Shown: positions 1 to 34,150, counted from the stretch's first letter. The stretch is 64,000 bases of DNA from Trogon surrucura (GCA_020746105.1 CM036636.1:7750001-7814000); one strand, 5' to 3'. Notes: generated from the sequence alone by a model not told the origin. Made by a program: numbers and translations.

Positions 1-154
1 TGGGGTGGCTTGTAGTGACAAAGATTGGGAACCCAGAAACCTTGTCATTCTCATCTCTGCTTTGGCTGCTGCTTCTGAAATGCATTAAGACTCCTGTTCT
101 CCAGAGAAACTATCCATGTTCCGTTCTCAGTTAGTTCATGCCGGGATCAGACGG

Positions 155-3100
155 TCAATCTCGTATCTCTTTGTAGTTCTTTTCCACCGTGGAGAAACGT
201 ATGAGGTGAATTTCAGGGGTCTTTGGCTTCCTGTCATCCCATATATACTCTGGAGAAAGTACCTTGGAGGGTTTGTGGGAGAGGAAGTGCCTGTTGAGGT
301 GACTTTCTTCCTGCCAGGCTGCCATGATCCCATTGGCTTTGTCCGTCAGGATGGTCATGTGGCAAGTCTTGGTGAACTCATAGACTTTCTGGACCAGCCC
401 TCCAAACACGGCTCCTCCATAGTAGAAGTCCCCTTCTTTATCAGGGATGTAGGCTGCCGAAGACCTCCTCCTCTCATAAGGGAACTGGCTTCGGGGGACA
501 TTGAAATAGCCAGGGTGAATGGCCGCTACCATATCACCCAGGGTCTCAGGCCCCCAGGCATTGTAGAACACCATGTCAATGTCGAGGCAGAAGAGGTAGT
601 CCACCTCCTGATGGCTCGTCTCTGCTATGTGCTTGTTTATGGCCTCCATCCTGCGCATGGAGATCTCTTGCCAGCTGGAGTATTTCTTGATGGGGACAAT
701 GACAAACCTTCGGCCAGGTTGCAGCTGAACATCGGGAATTGTTTCAGCGTTGTCAGTGAAGATATAATAGTTCACCCGGTAGCCTTTCATGAAATGTTTC
801 TCTGCCGACTCCAAGAAGCGGCCCACAAACCTGGTGTATCTGCGCAGACATAACACGTGAGTAGCACAGCGGAGAAAAGGGGATGCGTGGTGGATTATGA
901 AGGGTACTTCAAGGAATAGGAGAAGACAAGGGGTGAAGAGCGTTAACTAGCTATTGCAGCAAGGATCCACATACTGTATATGCAATAGGTAAAGCACAGC
1001 AGAAGACAAGGAACAAGTGGACCATCCCTGCTTTGACCAACCAACCACCTGCCTACAGCTCTATCTCCCAAGGCACACGCGAGCTCTTCAAAAATACTGA
1101 CCATGCTTCCAGGTGCCTTGGATGCTGAGTCTCTTATCTTGTAGGTTTGTGGACAAAATACGTGGGCATAAAAGTTTACTACAGATTTCAGGCTTGCTAA
1201 GGACAAGGACCAAAATGATCTTTCGACAGAGGAAATGCATCAACCCAAGAGCTGTGCCCGCTGAGAGGTTCACTCACTTTCCAACGGCAAAGGCTGTCAC
1301 CCCTATGGTGAGATTCAGGGGCCTGTAGGCACCGTCTAGGATCTCAGAATTGAAGGTTCCTTCCCAGACGATGGGGGCCAGCCATGGCGTGACTGTCAGA
1401 ACATCCTGACGCCTGAAGGAAGAGAAGAGGAATGCTAATGAAATTTAACTGTTCCTTACAGTTTCAAGGTCAGTAAATGGGAAAGAAACACTAAAAAAGC
1501 AGCTAGAAGAGGAGCGTGTATATCAGCATTAACTCACTGGGGATGGTACTATTTTCAGATCTTTTTCCTTGCCCTCTTATTTTAGGTTACCAAGCATGGA
1601 CATTTCAGTTCCTGAGATGAAATTAAGCACTGTTTAATGAATTGGCAAAAACCCTAGGATCTACTAAAATCTCATTTAAGCTCTTAGGACTTTTCTGCTG
1701 AGGAGAGTTTAATGACCACTGAACTCGCAGGATGAGAAGCTCTGCGTATTTGCTATCAGTCTGATGCAGATTGCTACATGCAGATTAAACCAGAAGTAAT
1801 AACATGAAAATTAGTATAAAAATAGACCCCATCGCTGTGTTATCAAAACACAGCTTGTGGCATGACAGCTTATTTTTCTGATATTTTTATATAGCTTTAA
1901 TACATTCAGACACAATTTAAAATTCTGTATGTGAGCCAGCATTCAAATGTGTAACAAAGTTATAAAAAACCCCCTTAATCTCCTGTGTGGGTAGTGGAAA
2001 TATTGAATATGCATGCAGCAGGGTCAGATTATGCCCTGTTACAGCCATGCAATGCTATTTCAACTTTCTTCTGTGTGTTCAGGATTTCTTTCTTACTCTT
2101 TTGATTTTAAACATGATGTCACTTATGATGTGTAGTTTACCCTAGCCTGCTCATATTCGCCCCAGACCATGATCTGTAGCACTCTGCTAATGCCATTTGT
2201 CATGCACAACACAGGGCCACACCTGCGGGCTGAAACAGTCTCCCATCTGACACACTCCTAAGGCAATAACAGCACAAAAACCAAACCAAGGGACCCGTGG
2301 GGAGCAGTTTGATGCCTGAAGCAGCAGTACACTTTCAGCCCAGATCTAAGACTTCCAGTCTGAGTGGATACCGGCATAACAATTTCAGTCCCTCCTATAG
2401 CAATGCCTACCATTAAAAAGACCAAATTATACAGGAAGGGAATTTGATTTGTAGGAAATGTACTAACTGAGCTGTTCTCTTTCTGGGTTAATTATCCTTT
2501 TTTTTGGAGGGGGAGAGAGAGAAGGTAATTTGCAATTTTTCATTTCATTTTAAAGGGCTGCACTGGGTTTCCCAGTGACTTATTTCCTTGGTATACATCC
2601 TCTCAGTGAGTGCTCCTGAACTTCCTTCAGAATACACAGAGCACAGAAAGCTACAAGATTCTCTCCTCATTTAGTCCAGCATACACTAGCTGATTTCGCA
2701 TATTAATTTATTCCAATAGGAAAGAGAGAAATATTGAGGCCTGGCATGTCCTGTTGAAATAGCAGGGCATAAAAAGAAAATGTATGTACTAGCAGGGTGT
2801 GTTTGTTAACAGGGAAAAGAACAGTGGCTGTTGAAGGTGAACTACTAGAGATAAGAGTCAGGTCGTAGGAGCTGGACCAAAGGGGAGCGCTAACAAACAT
2901 GAGCTGACAAGAAGCATTTGCCTAAATGACTTCTTAGCTGCTGCCACCTGAAACCTTCCACGTCTGTTTAAACTCATGGGTTTGACTGCTTCTCACAGGG
3001 ACTTGTCTGCGTGAGCGCCTGCAGTTTGCTCTAGGAGGTTTGCTGAAACCATTGCGGAAGGTCATACAAGGCACCTGCTTGATTTTGCCCTGAAATGGAT

Positions 3101-5907
3101 TCGAAGCTCTCCCACAGCTGGTTACAGCAACAACACAGTGCCTGCAGCTATTTCTCACCATCTTCCCGCTATCATAGATCTCCCATCTCCAAAAGAGTTC
3201 CTGGCAGCAACCATGTAGACAGGATGTGTGCGTGTTCTAATGTATTAGCTGGGAATTTATAGTAGGTATGTTAAGAAGTGCACGGTGACTAAACTAAATC
3301 TTACAGCAGCACAGACATCTGCAGATTTACCCATACGGTCAGACTTCTTTAGGAACAAGGTACCACTCAGGGTGTATCAGGAAACTGCGAGTGTTACAGA
3401 GCGCCCAGATCAAAGCCAGCTAAACCAAACAACCAAGTTCAAACAAAGAAACTTACTTTGGAGCCAGCACTCTTGGCTGCTGATAAAATAATCTGTAAGA
3501 AAGGAAGAAATATACACTCAATAACACATGATTATGCCTGGAAGAGAGGTACGGCAATTCAAAGGTCAGGAATAAAAAGCCGGCACTTACTGGGGGAAAA
3601 GCTGGATTAGCTTCTCTTCTGTGTATTGGAGTTTCATGGAGCTGCGTGATGGGATGGGAAAAGAAAGGAATTGCAATGCTTTTCCTAAAATACAAACCTG
3701 GCTCAGCTTCAGGACCTGCTGCCGTACTGACAGCTGTCCAGGTCCTCACTCCGGTTGCTGTGCACACTGCTCTGAAGGGCTGAACTACCTGAAATATCTC
3801 ACGCTTCAAACAGCATTCAGAGAAATAAACATCTTATTAAACGTGATGTTTTTTAATGGCTTGAAATAATCAGAAATGGCTCTATAAGAGACCACCTTTT
3901 CCATTTGCATTTTTTGTTTTGTTTTTTACAATCTCAATGGGTCATGACAAAGAAGAGGAAAAGCTGCGGCTTGTCATCTTACGCCTACAGGCCAATATGG
4001 CAGTGAAGTCACTTCAGCCATGTGCCCTGCTCTTCCACAGGGTAAGTTCTCTTTTATGCAACTTCAAGATAACTTTTGGGACCCGTACTGAGTCAGTTAA
4101 CTGTACATTAGTCTGCATCCCACAGTGAAGCCTTAAACAGTAAGATTCCTGGAGAGGCAGCTACCCTTTTGTTTTGTTCAGACCAAGCTGCTCATCCACG
4201 ACCCTAGTGCTGCCATAACACAAACATTCATTAAGTGAGAGGAAAGCACAGATCACAGAGTGAAGAAGAGGAACGTGGTTAGGAGACTGGGGGGCTATTC
4301 CTAACTCTGCCAGAACTCCTCATTTCAACTCTCTGTCTTATGTTTCTCCGTCTAGCGAGCTGAGATGGTTAATCCCCACCTCAAAGCACAGGGAGATCCT
4401 GTGTGTACATGCGCACGTGTGTGATTGCATCCTCATAATAAAGCCAACGTTAACCTGTTAGTCACTGTCTCTGTGACCCACAACAAAGAAGGCGTCACCC
4501 GTGCTGCCCAAATAGAGAGCTGGCCTGAAGGCCAGGCCAACTAAAGGAAAGGTTGCGTTATTACCTTTTTGTTTTAAGACAGTGTCTAACTACACACTCA
4601 TAAAATAAAGAACAAGTGACTACTTGTTGACAACTGCTTATACTGTCAGTGAAGTACAGCTCCTGTAACAACGACCTGTGTTACTCACTACACACAAAAT
4701 GGGATACTTACAAGATTTCAGGGCAAGGGAGGTAATATGGAAGGTAGTGCACTTTTCCATTCCCAACCGTAATCCTGTGACAGCAAGGAAACATTCTAGG
4801 ATAGGTGATGTTGAAAGATACCTTCCAAGGATTTTCCAAGATCTTCTCTGAATCTGGCATAGATTTTGAGAATTAACTGTAGCTACCTGCTTGTCACTAA
4901 TTAGTGTGGGAGCCAGTGCATTCACATTTAAATGTAATATATTGCTGCTGCTAAGGCATAAACAGGAACCTCAGGACAAAACTAGTCCAGAAGCTTCCAG
5001 CTTGTAACATCGGGTCTGAGTATTATTATCTGCATCAAGTGGTTTACAAAATGTAGGTGTACGCATTTTTGAAAAGTGTACACAAATGGAGACATAAGGC
5101 AATGGGAAAATATGTCACTGATGTGACATATTGACATTTCTGGGAACTTCAGATGCCGTGTGTGCGTCCTCCAATTTGCGTAGGAGACAAACAGGCGGCA
5201 CAGGCTTTATTCTCCCTTCGGTTTTGATAACAATCTGTAGAGATTTCTATATCCAAGCACTTAACTACTCCTAAAATGCAACTGCCCACAATGGGAAATA
5301 AGAGCAGATTGCAACATGAGAAATACAGTAGAAGTACTATTGATAATAATAAATAGTTAATAGAAATATCTCATATTCCTTTCAAACAATATTTGAGTTC
5401 GCTGAAGATGACCTGAGGCATACTCAGTAAGTGTAATAAATGCTACAAATACTCCCAGTGTTTGAAAGCAACTGCATCTGATAGCTACAAAGCTATCCCT
5501 TGTTACACTGCAGAGAGTTTCAACTGAAGAAACAGAAAATAATTTCTCTTCAGTCCTGAACTAAAACGTAACCGACATATTCTTGTACTTGAACATTTGT
5601 TTGAGTCAGATACGGTGTTGGCAGCCTAATTTAGACATAACTAATCTTTTTTTCTCTCACCCTTCAGAGGCTTCTCCCTCCACTTGTGTTACTTTACCTA
5701 CTGTATGAATTACTGTTCTTTCTTACAGCTCTAACAGGAACTGTCCAGAAAATGCACTGCCTGTATTTTTCGGCTACTATGCTTTTTACTACTGCATATA
5801 GACAGGACGTTTTAAATATGACCAAGCTTGCCAGCAAATGCTTACCAGATGAATGCAGTAACAGCAAACAGACAGACGAGAGGTCCCACCACTTTCCTGG
5901 AAATCAT
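155..5907 (-). CDS. GBGT1: GBGT1-like Forssman glycolipid synthase (GT6 family), complete
   Basis: Golgi type II membrane glycosyltransferase expected to add alpha-1,3-GalNAc to globoside. Coding exons in transcript order: 5846-5907, 4712-4774, 3591-3641, 3457-3492, 1278-1412, 155-839; all junctions are GT-AG and phase-matched, giving 343 aa (human about 347). The exon with the ATG begins near 5957, so its first bases are 5' UTR. A short N-terminal hydrophobic anchor (about residues 7-22) is followed by a stem containing [11 protein letters not shown], then the catalytic domain. Visible motifs: metal-binding DID (202-204), [10 protein letters not shown] with the GGA triplet (257-259) that in this family marks Forssman-type GalNAc specificity, and WQEESHLN with the likely catalytic Glu294. 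The stop is at 155-157; the 3' UTR runs off the left edge. ABO or GGTA1 are less likely because their triplets differ. The short 36-bp and 51-bp stem exons are typical of GT6 genes. Confidence 0.9.
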
Positions 5908-5957
5908 GTCTTCCAGAGCAGAACAAAGGCGACTTCTTACTCTTAGCAGCTTTCAAC

Positions 5958-8289
5958 CTGCAAAGAACAAAAAAAGCAAAGGAAGTTGGCTATTCGTATC
6001 TCACTATGAGAGCAATTGACTACTTTATCACAGGAGCATGAGGCTCATTTGAAGTTTGCCCTTTCATTTGAATTCATTCTTTCTGAAAGCAGAAACACAG
6101 AAGGAAGCACACTGTAAGAGCCACGCCACTGCAGGAACTTACAGGCAGTTCCTGTAAACAGTTTGAGAAACCACTCCATTTTGTGAGATCTATTCACAGC
6201 TGTACATACACGGGGAGCTTTTCTGATTTGATTCTAGTTTCTGTAGATTCCATTTGTTCATCTAGAGCACACACCCTTTATGATTTAACAAACTCACCCA
6301 AACCAATCATATCAGGTGATAGGCAGAGCTAATACAGTTATCACCTGAGCTGATAAACTCCATCTTTCACAGGAGAGGAACTGCCAGAGACAGCTTCTTC
6401 CAAAGGTGCATTTAGAAGAAAAGTAAACTGAGGTCAATACAAGCAAAGAATCATGGCATGAAAATAATCATGCACATTCAGTAATGACATTTCTCTGTAA
6501 GTCAAAGAAATTGCTCCCTTTTCAACAGCCATAAAAATCAACCTCCCCTAGCTCAGCTGGGGGAATTAAATTAATTCCTTTTGTGTTCGTAGGGAAGTAA
6601 AAGTTCCCACCGAGCCAACTACAGGACCTGTGACAAACACACAAAACCTTTGCCTCTGGCCTCCAAAGGGGTTTGTTACAGGCACATCAATCACTATAGG
6701 CTACGCGCATTATTACCTTTAGCGAATGCAGAGCTACGGCGCTGCAGAGAAGTCTGCTGTGTGTGCACACGCTCCTTTCCACCTCCTCAGCATTCCTGGT
6801 ATCCACATAAAAAGCTCCTGCAAAACACCAGCCCTCCAGGCTGCTGCGTAGAGCTGTGAGGCAGCCTCAAGTTAGAGGAAAGCACCTTCTAGCATGTGAT
6901 TGGAGCCTGGAGGGAGGAGGAAATAAAAAAATACAGCAGCTGTTAGTCCAACTCCTATTTATAGGCACTCAGTAAGCACTGGTGTTAATGTGGGGAACTG
7001 ATAGAAAGCATTCTTCCAGGGAGACTGAAGGAAACCTCACAGAGATTTATGGAACTCCATTTTTGGGCTATATGTTTTTCCAAAAACGTCAAGCACTGAT
7101 TGAATTCTGTCTTGCGTGGTGCTTGCAGCAAATCCCGGCTTGGCACCGCCTTCCAGTTTCATAAACATCCCCTCATAATTGTCCTCCAAAGCATAAATGA
7201 AAAGACACGACACGGTACCGCTTCGCAGAGACTCACTTCCTGCCCCTGCCCCTCCTCAGGCACTGACCACCACGGCACACAGAGACTGAGAGCACAGAAC
7301 TTGGGTGGAGGGGAAGGACAGAAGAAAATGAAGGAGACAATAGAAGGAAGGAGAATAAAAAATATCCTCCAATTGAATGATAAAACTAACATAGACATAG
7401 GCATTCTGGTTATTTCAGTGCAGTTGCAGCTTTTCTAATAGTGTATTTCCAGGTATCTTAACAGAGTAAACATCCCTCAGGAAAAGTAATACACATATTT
7501 TGAAATATTGCATCATTAGGAACATAGCTGATGCATTCCCCCTTTGCTTCAATGTCTATTACAAGTGTGCAAGAACACTGGAGCCAGACGAGTTTGGAAT
7601 GTCTCCTTGCACCCAAACCCCTCTCCCTGATGTTGACCGTATTTATCTTCAACTGATTTACAACTTTAGGGGTCCACAACAAATGCAAACAAAAATGAAA
7701 CAGATACGGTTGCAGTTAATAACAGAATCTCCCCAAAACCACAAAAAACAGCTACAGCATTTTTAGTAGTTACTCAGTTTTCTTTGAATCTGGTCTGAGA
7801 GGCTTTTTAAAGCGATGTGGTTGAGAATAGCTTGACCTCGACGAACTTGCTTGACCTCCCGGAACAAAGCAGCACTTTATCTTCAAGCCCTGCCTTGGAA
7901 AGCACTCTGGATTGCAGATAAATACCTCACTTGTAGACCATTCCATGGAAAATATTTTTTGCAGATCGGCTATTTCAGATTTCTAAAACTGAAGTAGTGA
8001 GCTGTGAGTACGGTGTCGTTTGGAATGTGAAGAAAGAGAGGACATCTGTGGGAAGGGCTTCGTCTGTGCCGAAGGAGAAGTTTCCTTGCTGGGCTCCGTT
8101 AATAACGGGCTGTCTTTGACTATTACAACCTCAGACTATGCCATGGCACAGACATACACAGTCCTGCCTGAGTCTTGATCACAAACTTCACTAGAAATCC
8201 ACTGCTTTTCAGATTCTCATATTACAGCGAGCAACACAACGAGTTAACTTGAGATCCAACTAGGAAGCACTGCACAGAGCCTTTGTTTC
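5958..8289. other. Intergenic region between GBGT1 5' side and CCDC180 3' end
   Basis: No convincing coding exon, CpG island or recognisable repeat is visible. The 5' non-coding exon(s) and promoter of GBGT1 should lie here or be hidden further away, but I cannot place them. Several short open frames have no splice context or family resemblance and look like chance. Confidence 0.5.
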
Positions 8290-8313
8290 ATTTACAGCAC
8301 ATTCGCCAGGTTT

Positions 8314-8319
8314 TTTATT
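8314..8319 (-). terminator. Candidate poly(A) signal of CCDC180
   Basis: An AATAAA hexamer reads on the minus strand about 150 bp after the CCDC180 stop codon (8471-8473), in a T-rich stretch on the plus strand. It is the first canonical signal downstream of the stop, so the mRNA probably ends near 8290-8300. Confidence 0.55.
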
Positions 8320-8470
8320 TCAAGAGGCAAAAAATAGCTCCTCTCACCATCGCATTTGTTCAGTGCCACAGAAATCTGAAAATTCTGTTGGACTAAATCT
8401 GTAACATCACTGACACTAGTACAAACTTGTCAATCTATGCCAGCAGGACATCAGCAAGATTTGCCTGATC

Positions 8471-30054
<21,584 letters not shown>

Positions 30055-30280
30055 CGATGTGCTACAGGCCAAGGGGGGATAAAACGTGTCAGTTTATAAA
30101 GGTCCTTCTGAGGGTGAAGATACGCACCGGATACATGGCTTCCACTGTCTACCGATGCCGCTGCAGGTAGAGCATGTGGAGGATTTAAAAATGCGACAAT
30201 TTACGGGTGTTTGAGGGCTGAAGGTGGCAGCGTCCAGCCCATACCCTGGGGGCAGCGCAAGCGGGCCCACCCACCAGCTC

Positions 30281-30880
30281 AAACCCCCTCACCTTCACCC
30301 AGAGCCCCCCACCTCTGCCCAAACCCCCTCATCTCAACCCAGAGCTCCTCACCTCAACCTAGAGCCCCCCAACTCTGCCCAAACCCCCTCGCCTCAACCT
30401 AGAGCCCCCCAACTCTGCCCAAACCCCCTCACCTCAACCTAGAGCCCCCCAACTCTACCCAAACCCCCTCACCTCAACCTAGAGCCCCCCACCTCTGCCC
30501 AAACCCCCTCACCTCAACCTAGAGCCCCCCACCTCTGCCCAAACCCCCTCACCTCAACCTAGAGCCCCCCACCTCTGCCCAAACCCCCTCACCTTCACCC
30601 AGAGCCCCCCACCTCTGCCCAACCCCCCTCATCTCAACCCAGAGCTCCTCACCTCAACCTAGAGCCCCCCAACTCTGCCCAACCCCCCTCATCTCAACCC
30701 AGAGCTCCTCACCTCAACCTAGAGCCCCCCAACTCTGCCCAAACCCCCTCATCTCAACCCAGAGCCCCTCACCTCAACCTAGAGCCCCCCCCACCTCTGC
30801 CCAAACCCCCTCATCTCAACCCAGAGCCCCTCACCTTAACGCAAACCCGCTCACCTCAACCGAGAGCCCCCACCTCCGCG
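30281..30880. repeat. GC-rich minisatellite in 20-bp register (A/B/C unit types)
   Basis: About 30 consecutive 20-bp blocks fall into three related types: A (AAACCCCCTC plus a variable half), B (AGAGCTCCTC plus ACCTCAACCT) and C (AGAGCCCCCC plus AACTCTGCCC). They are arranged as 40-bp A-C and 60-bp A-B-C units, in the order AC, ABC, then AC repeated six times, then ABC units and degenerating A/B/C blocks. Register holds exactly to 30780, where one C block gains 2 bp. On the minus (CCDC180) strand it is a series of G5-G6 runs. It lies 230-830 bp upstream of the CCDC180 start codon. Confidence 0.95.
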
Positions 30881-31015
30881 GCGCTCCCGCGGGCCGGCTG
30901 GCGTGTCGCGCTGCCATGGCAACGGGAAGGGGCGTGGCTGCAGCACAAGGAGGGGGGGCCTGGGCACGCCCCCCCCCGGGACTCCGCCCCCCGGGCGACA
31001 CCCCCGGCAACTGCC
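30860..31015 (-). promoter_or_regulatory. Probable CCDC180 promoter CpG patch with RFX X-box
   Basis: A short CpG-rich patch lies between the minisatellite and the SURF6 3' end. It contains GCTGCCATGGCAAC at 30910-30923, which differs by one base from the palindromic RFX X-box GTTGCCATGGCAAC, and a GC-box-like GGGGCGTGGC just beside it. RFX factors drive many ciliary genes, which would suit CCDC180. A 5' UTR intron between here and the ATG exon is likely, since the exon with the ATG seems to begin near an acceptor-like site around 30060. The transcription start was not determined. Confidence 0.5.
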
Positions 31016-31083
31016 GTTTCCCTTCAGGAAAACGATAGTTGTTATAATAATAAACGAATCAGGTGTTTTTCTGGAATAGCAAA

Positions 31084-31089
31084 TTTAAT
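31084..31089 (-). terminator. Candidate poly(A) signal of SURF6 (ATTAAA)
   Basis: The common variant ATTAAA reads on the minus strand about 170 bp past the SURF6 stop codon, within an AT-rich patch between GC-rich blocks. No canonical AATAAA lies closer to the stop. Confidence 0.45.
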
Positions 31090-31260
31090 TAAATGTACAA
31101 CGGGCTTTTTATCATCGTGAAGTCAGAGAAGCCACGGCAGCAACTGCCCGCAGGCAGGTCCCTGCGAGCACCAGTCGGGAGGGGGCGCAGCCCGCTCGCT
31201 CCACCACAGCTCAGGGCCGACTCCCACTGCAGCGCATGAGGAGCAGCCTCCTCGCCGTCA

Positions 31261-33733
31261 CTATAAGCCAGCTTTTTTCAAGTCCTCTGGCAGAATGCGG
31301 CCTTTCTTCCGGGCCCTGGCTTTCTTCTTCTCTATCCTGTCCTTCTTCTTCTTCTGAATGTTCTTGCGACGCTTCTCCTGCCGCTGCTGCATCTTCTCCG
31401 CCACTCTTTCCGTCCGCGCCTCCCACTGCCTTTTGCGTTGCGCTTTACGCTTCTCCTTACGCTTCAGAGCTTCTTTCAGACGCTCCTCGTTGTCACGAAT
31501 CTTCACACCTTCCGCCTTATAGAGAGCGTTTGTCCACTTCATCTTATTCTCTACCTCCTGAGCTTTCTTCTGGTCCTTTTCCTTGAGCTCCTCCAGCTTG
31601 TTCTTCCTGATCTCCAGCCTGCTCAGCAGCTGCTTGTAGTTTCTGCCCGTCAGAGGAGTGATATTGCCTTTCACTGCTTTCCTCTTCTCTTTCTTCTTCT
31701 GGATCTTGCTCAACTCATTTTCGGCATGGACTTCGACTCTGTTAAAGACAATCTCAGCTGTGCTCTCCTCTTTTTTGCTTTCTGGCTCTACTGGTACCTC
31801 CTCAGGTTCTTTCTTCTCCATTTTTGCCTTCATCTTCAACTCCTTTCTTCGGCGCTTCTTTCTCTCCCTCTCATACTTCCTTCGCTGCCTCTTCTCCAGG
31901 ACTGCAGGGGGCAATTCTTTGCCATCAGCCTAAGAAGAAGCATGAATATTAATGAGGAGCCTTGAAGGAATAAAGTGAGATATTCTCAAATTGAGAATTT
32001 CAAACTTCTCCTAAGAAATGCATTAGTGGTGACAAGTAGCTGTGGACTCAGCTTTCAGAGACAGCAAACACAATAAAATGATTTTAGACCCTCTCTTAAC
32101 ACACCACAGATATATTCCCTTTCAGCACTTTGTTGTTTTTTTTTTTCCTTGAACATCACCAGAAGCACGCTCTCCCTTCAGGTCAGGGTTTTTCCAGTCC
32201 ACAGAACACGCACACATCTCCCAACCATACCTACAGACATTTCTTTAGGAGATGGAATTAGCTCAAATTCTCAGCATCCTAAGATCATAATCTTGTCCCC
32301 GCAGCCCCTGAGAGGCTAAGGAGAATTCATATTGCACAAGCACACATAAAGATAGGTATTAAGAGTTCTCATACCTGGCCAGAAGCTTTTTTAATCTTCT
32401 CATGTAGTCTCTGACGCAAGAGATTCATTGCAGCAAAAGAAGGGGAACCCAGTTCACTTTTGCTCCCTGAAAATGAAAGGAAGAAAATAAAAATACTTAA
32501 AAACCAGCAGTAACTAAACAGAAGAACTTTCTATGGGTACAGAAAAGCTCTGAGAACTCTTTGGATTCCGTGAATAGAATGGAAAATCTAAGTAAACCAA
32601 GAGTTCTATTGCACTGGTTTCTTTTCTACCCTCTTCTACCCACATTATCCTTCAGCCCTGGCAGCCAGGTGGCCTGGAACGCCCTGGCTCTGCCTAACGA
32701 GCCAGAAGACAAGTCCCAAGCTAAAGGAAACAGAGGTGCCAAGGACACCTTTTCTTTGCGCTCAGGCTTTTCAGATTCATAACGGAAAGCTGGCCTAGCA
32801 TCACAGAGATCCCATTCATGCAACAATTTCCAGAAGTTACCCAAATACATTAAAAGCCTGAAATTCAGTTTAAATGCCGTTTCCAGAGAGCCACCCAGTG
32901 GTGACGTTACAAATCTATGTACACATCCAAAAGCTTTTTAGAGCAAGTGGAATAAGCACGGATGTTTTCAATTCAGCTGAACTTCTTAAAGGCTTTCCAA
33001 ACCATACATGTGTGAGGCAACTGAAAATCAGCCACCTCAGCTCAGGTAACTTTAACCAGGCCATGCTGGTGTTCTTACCTGTAACCAAACCATTTTTGCT
33101 CTGTGCAACACCCTGTGGAGACGACTTGCTGGTTTGAGGAGTTGCTTTCTGTCCTGGAGTAGGTTTGTTGGTGTTAGAGACCACCTGTTTGACTGGAGGA
33201 GCCCTTGTCTTCTCAGCCTTCTCCTTGGGTTTATTTCTCTTCCTTTTTTTGAGCGGTCTGCCAGCATCCTCAGGCTGGCCTGGTTTAGACACTAGAAGGC
33301 AAAACCAAATTACACGTGTCGGGACAGCACTACATTCCCACTTCATAACTTGCGGTTATTACTGAAGACTAAAGTTCCAGCATTGCAATGGCACATCTCA
33401 ATCTTAAAAAAATTTATTTTCGTATTTATTTAAACGGACCAAACACCCTTGCACGCTTCAGTAAAACCCCCCCCACAGTCACCACGTGTGCAACACGCTC
33501 AGGAGCCTCGTGTTTCAGCAAGGACTACTTTTCCTTAAAAAAAACAACCCCACGGCACAAAGCCCGTCCCCCGGGCGAAGCGCCCCGCGGGGGCCCCCCC
33601 GCCGGCAGGGCCGGGGCCGCAGAGTCGCCGCTCCGTTACCCAATCTCCTCTTCCGCGGCTCCGCGCCGCGCTGCACGCAGACCTTCCTGGCCAAGCCCTG
33701 CAGGTAGGAGTCCTGCAAGGCCAGGCTGGCCAT
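31261..33733 (-). CDS. SURF6: SURF6, nucleolar ribosome-biogenesis protein
   Basis: Four coding exons in transcript order, 33640-33733, 33079-33291, 32375-32466 and 31261-31929, join in phase to 355 aa (human 361). The N-terminus MASLALQDSYLQGLARKVC matches vertebrate SURF6. The middle is a Pro/Lys/Ser-rich disordered segment. The large last exon encodes the conserved SURF6 domain: LPPAVLEKRQRRKYERERKK, then LTGRNYKQLLSRLE, then a long Lys/Arg/Glu helix and the C-terminus GRILPEDLKKAGL. The family (yeast Rrp14) acts in the nucleolus in pre-rRNA processing and binds nucleic acid through its basic helices. The gene lies between CCDC180 and MED22, transcribed in the same direction as both. The long plus-strand frame opposite the last exon is only a shadow of its Lys/Glu-rich codons. 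Confidence 0.96.
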
Positions 33734-34150
33734 GGCGGCCCCGGGGCGGCTCGGGGCGGGCTCAGGGCGGGCAGCCCGCGGAGCCACGGCCGGGCCCGGG
33801 ATGCGCCGGATCCGCCTCAGGGCACCGCGGCATCCTCCTCGCGCGCCGCCGGCGACAGGAAGTGGCGTTAGCGCGCGGGGCCGGAAGTCACGTCAAGGCA
33901 CCGGGGCGGGCCCGGCGGGGCGTCTCCGCCCGTACGGCCACAGCCCGCCAAGGGTCGGGGCCCCGCGAAGCCTCGGGGCGGCCGGGCCTCCTCCGAGAGG
34001 GGCCGCGGGTCACCCGTGCCCGGCGAGGGCTCTGGCACCCCCTGGTTCACCCCTGCCCGGCGAGGCCCCAAACCCTTGGCCCGCCGTGGTTGGGTCCGAG
34101 GAGGGGGCCCGCGCTCCGGGACGGCCCCCGCCGAGCCGCGGGGAGCGGGG
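33734..34150 (-). promoter_or_regulatory. SURF6 CpG-island promoter with paired ETS sites
   Basis: Dense CpG sequence directly upstream of the SURF6 ATG. On the plus strand it holds ACAGGAAGTG (33855-33864) and CCGGAAGT (33881-33888), both ETS-family cores, the second running into TCACGTCA, which resembles a CRE half-site. No TATA box is seen. The island extends back through SURF6 exon 1. The MED22 3' end lies only about 100 bp beyond it. Confidence 0.65.

Noticed and set aside
116-853. Plus-strand open frame of 245 codons
   Set aside because: It lies opposite the large last exon of GBGT1, whose minus-strand frame is clearly conserved; the plus frame has no family resemblance.
155-5907. Assignment of the GT6 gene as ABO or GGTA1
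   Set aside because: The [10 protein letters not shown] triplet and the stem sequence fit GBGT1 better than the LGG/MGA of ABO or HAA of GGTA1.
30211-30442. Repetitive Pro/Ser-rich peptide frames
   Set aside because: They are translations of the non-coding 20-bp minisatellite.
31438-31965. Plus-strand open frame of 175 codons rich in Leu/Phe/Ser
   Set aside because: It is the complement of the Lys/Glu-rich SURF6 C-terminal exon, which makes artificial hydrophobic antisense frames.
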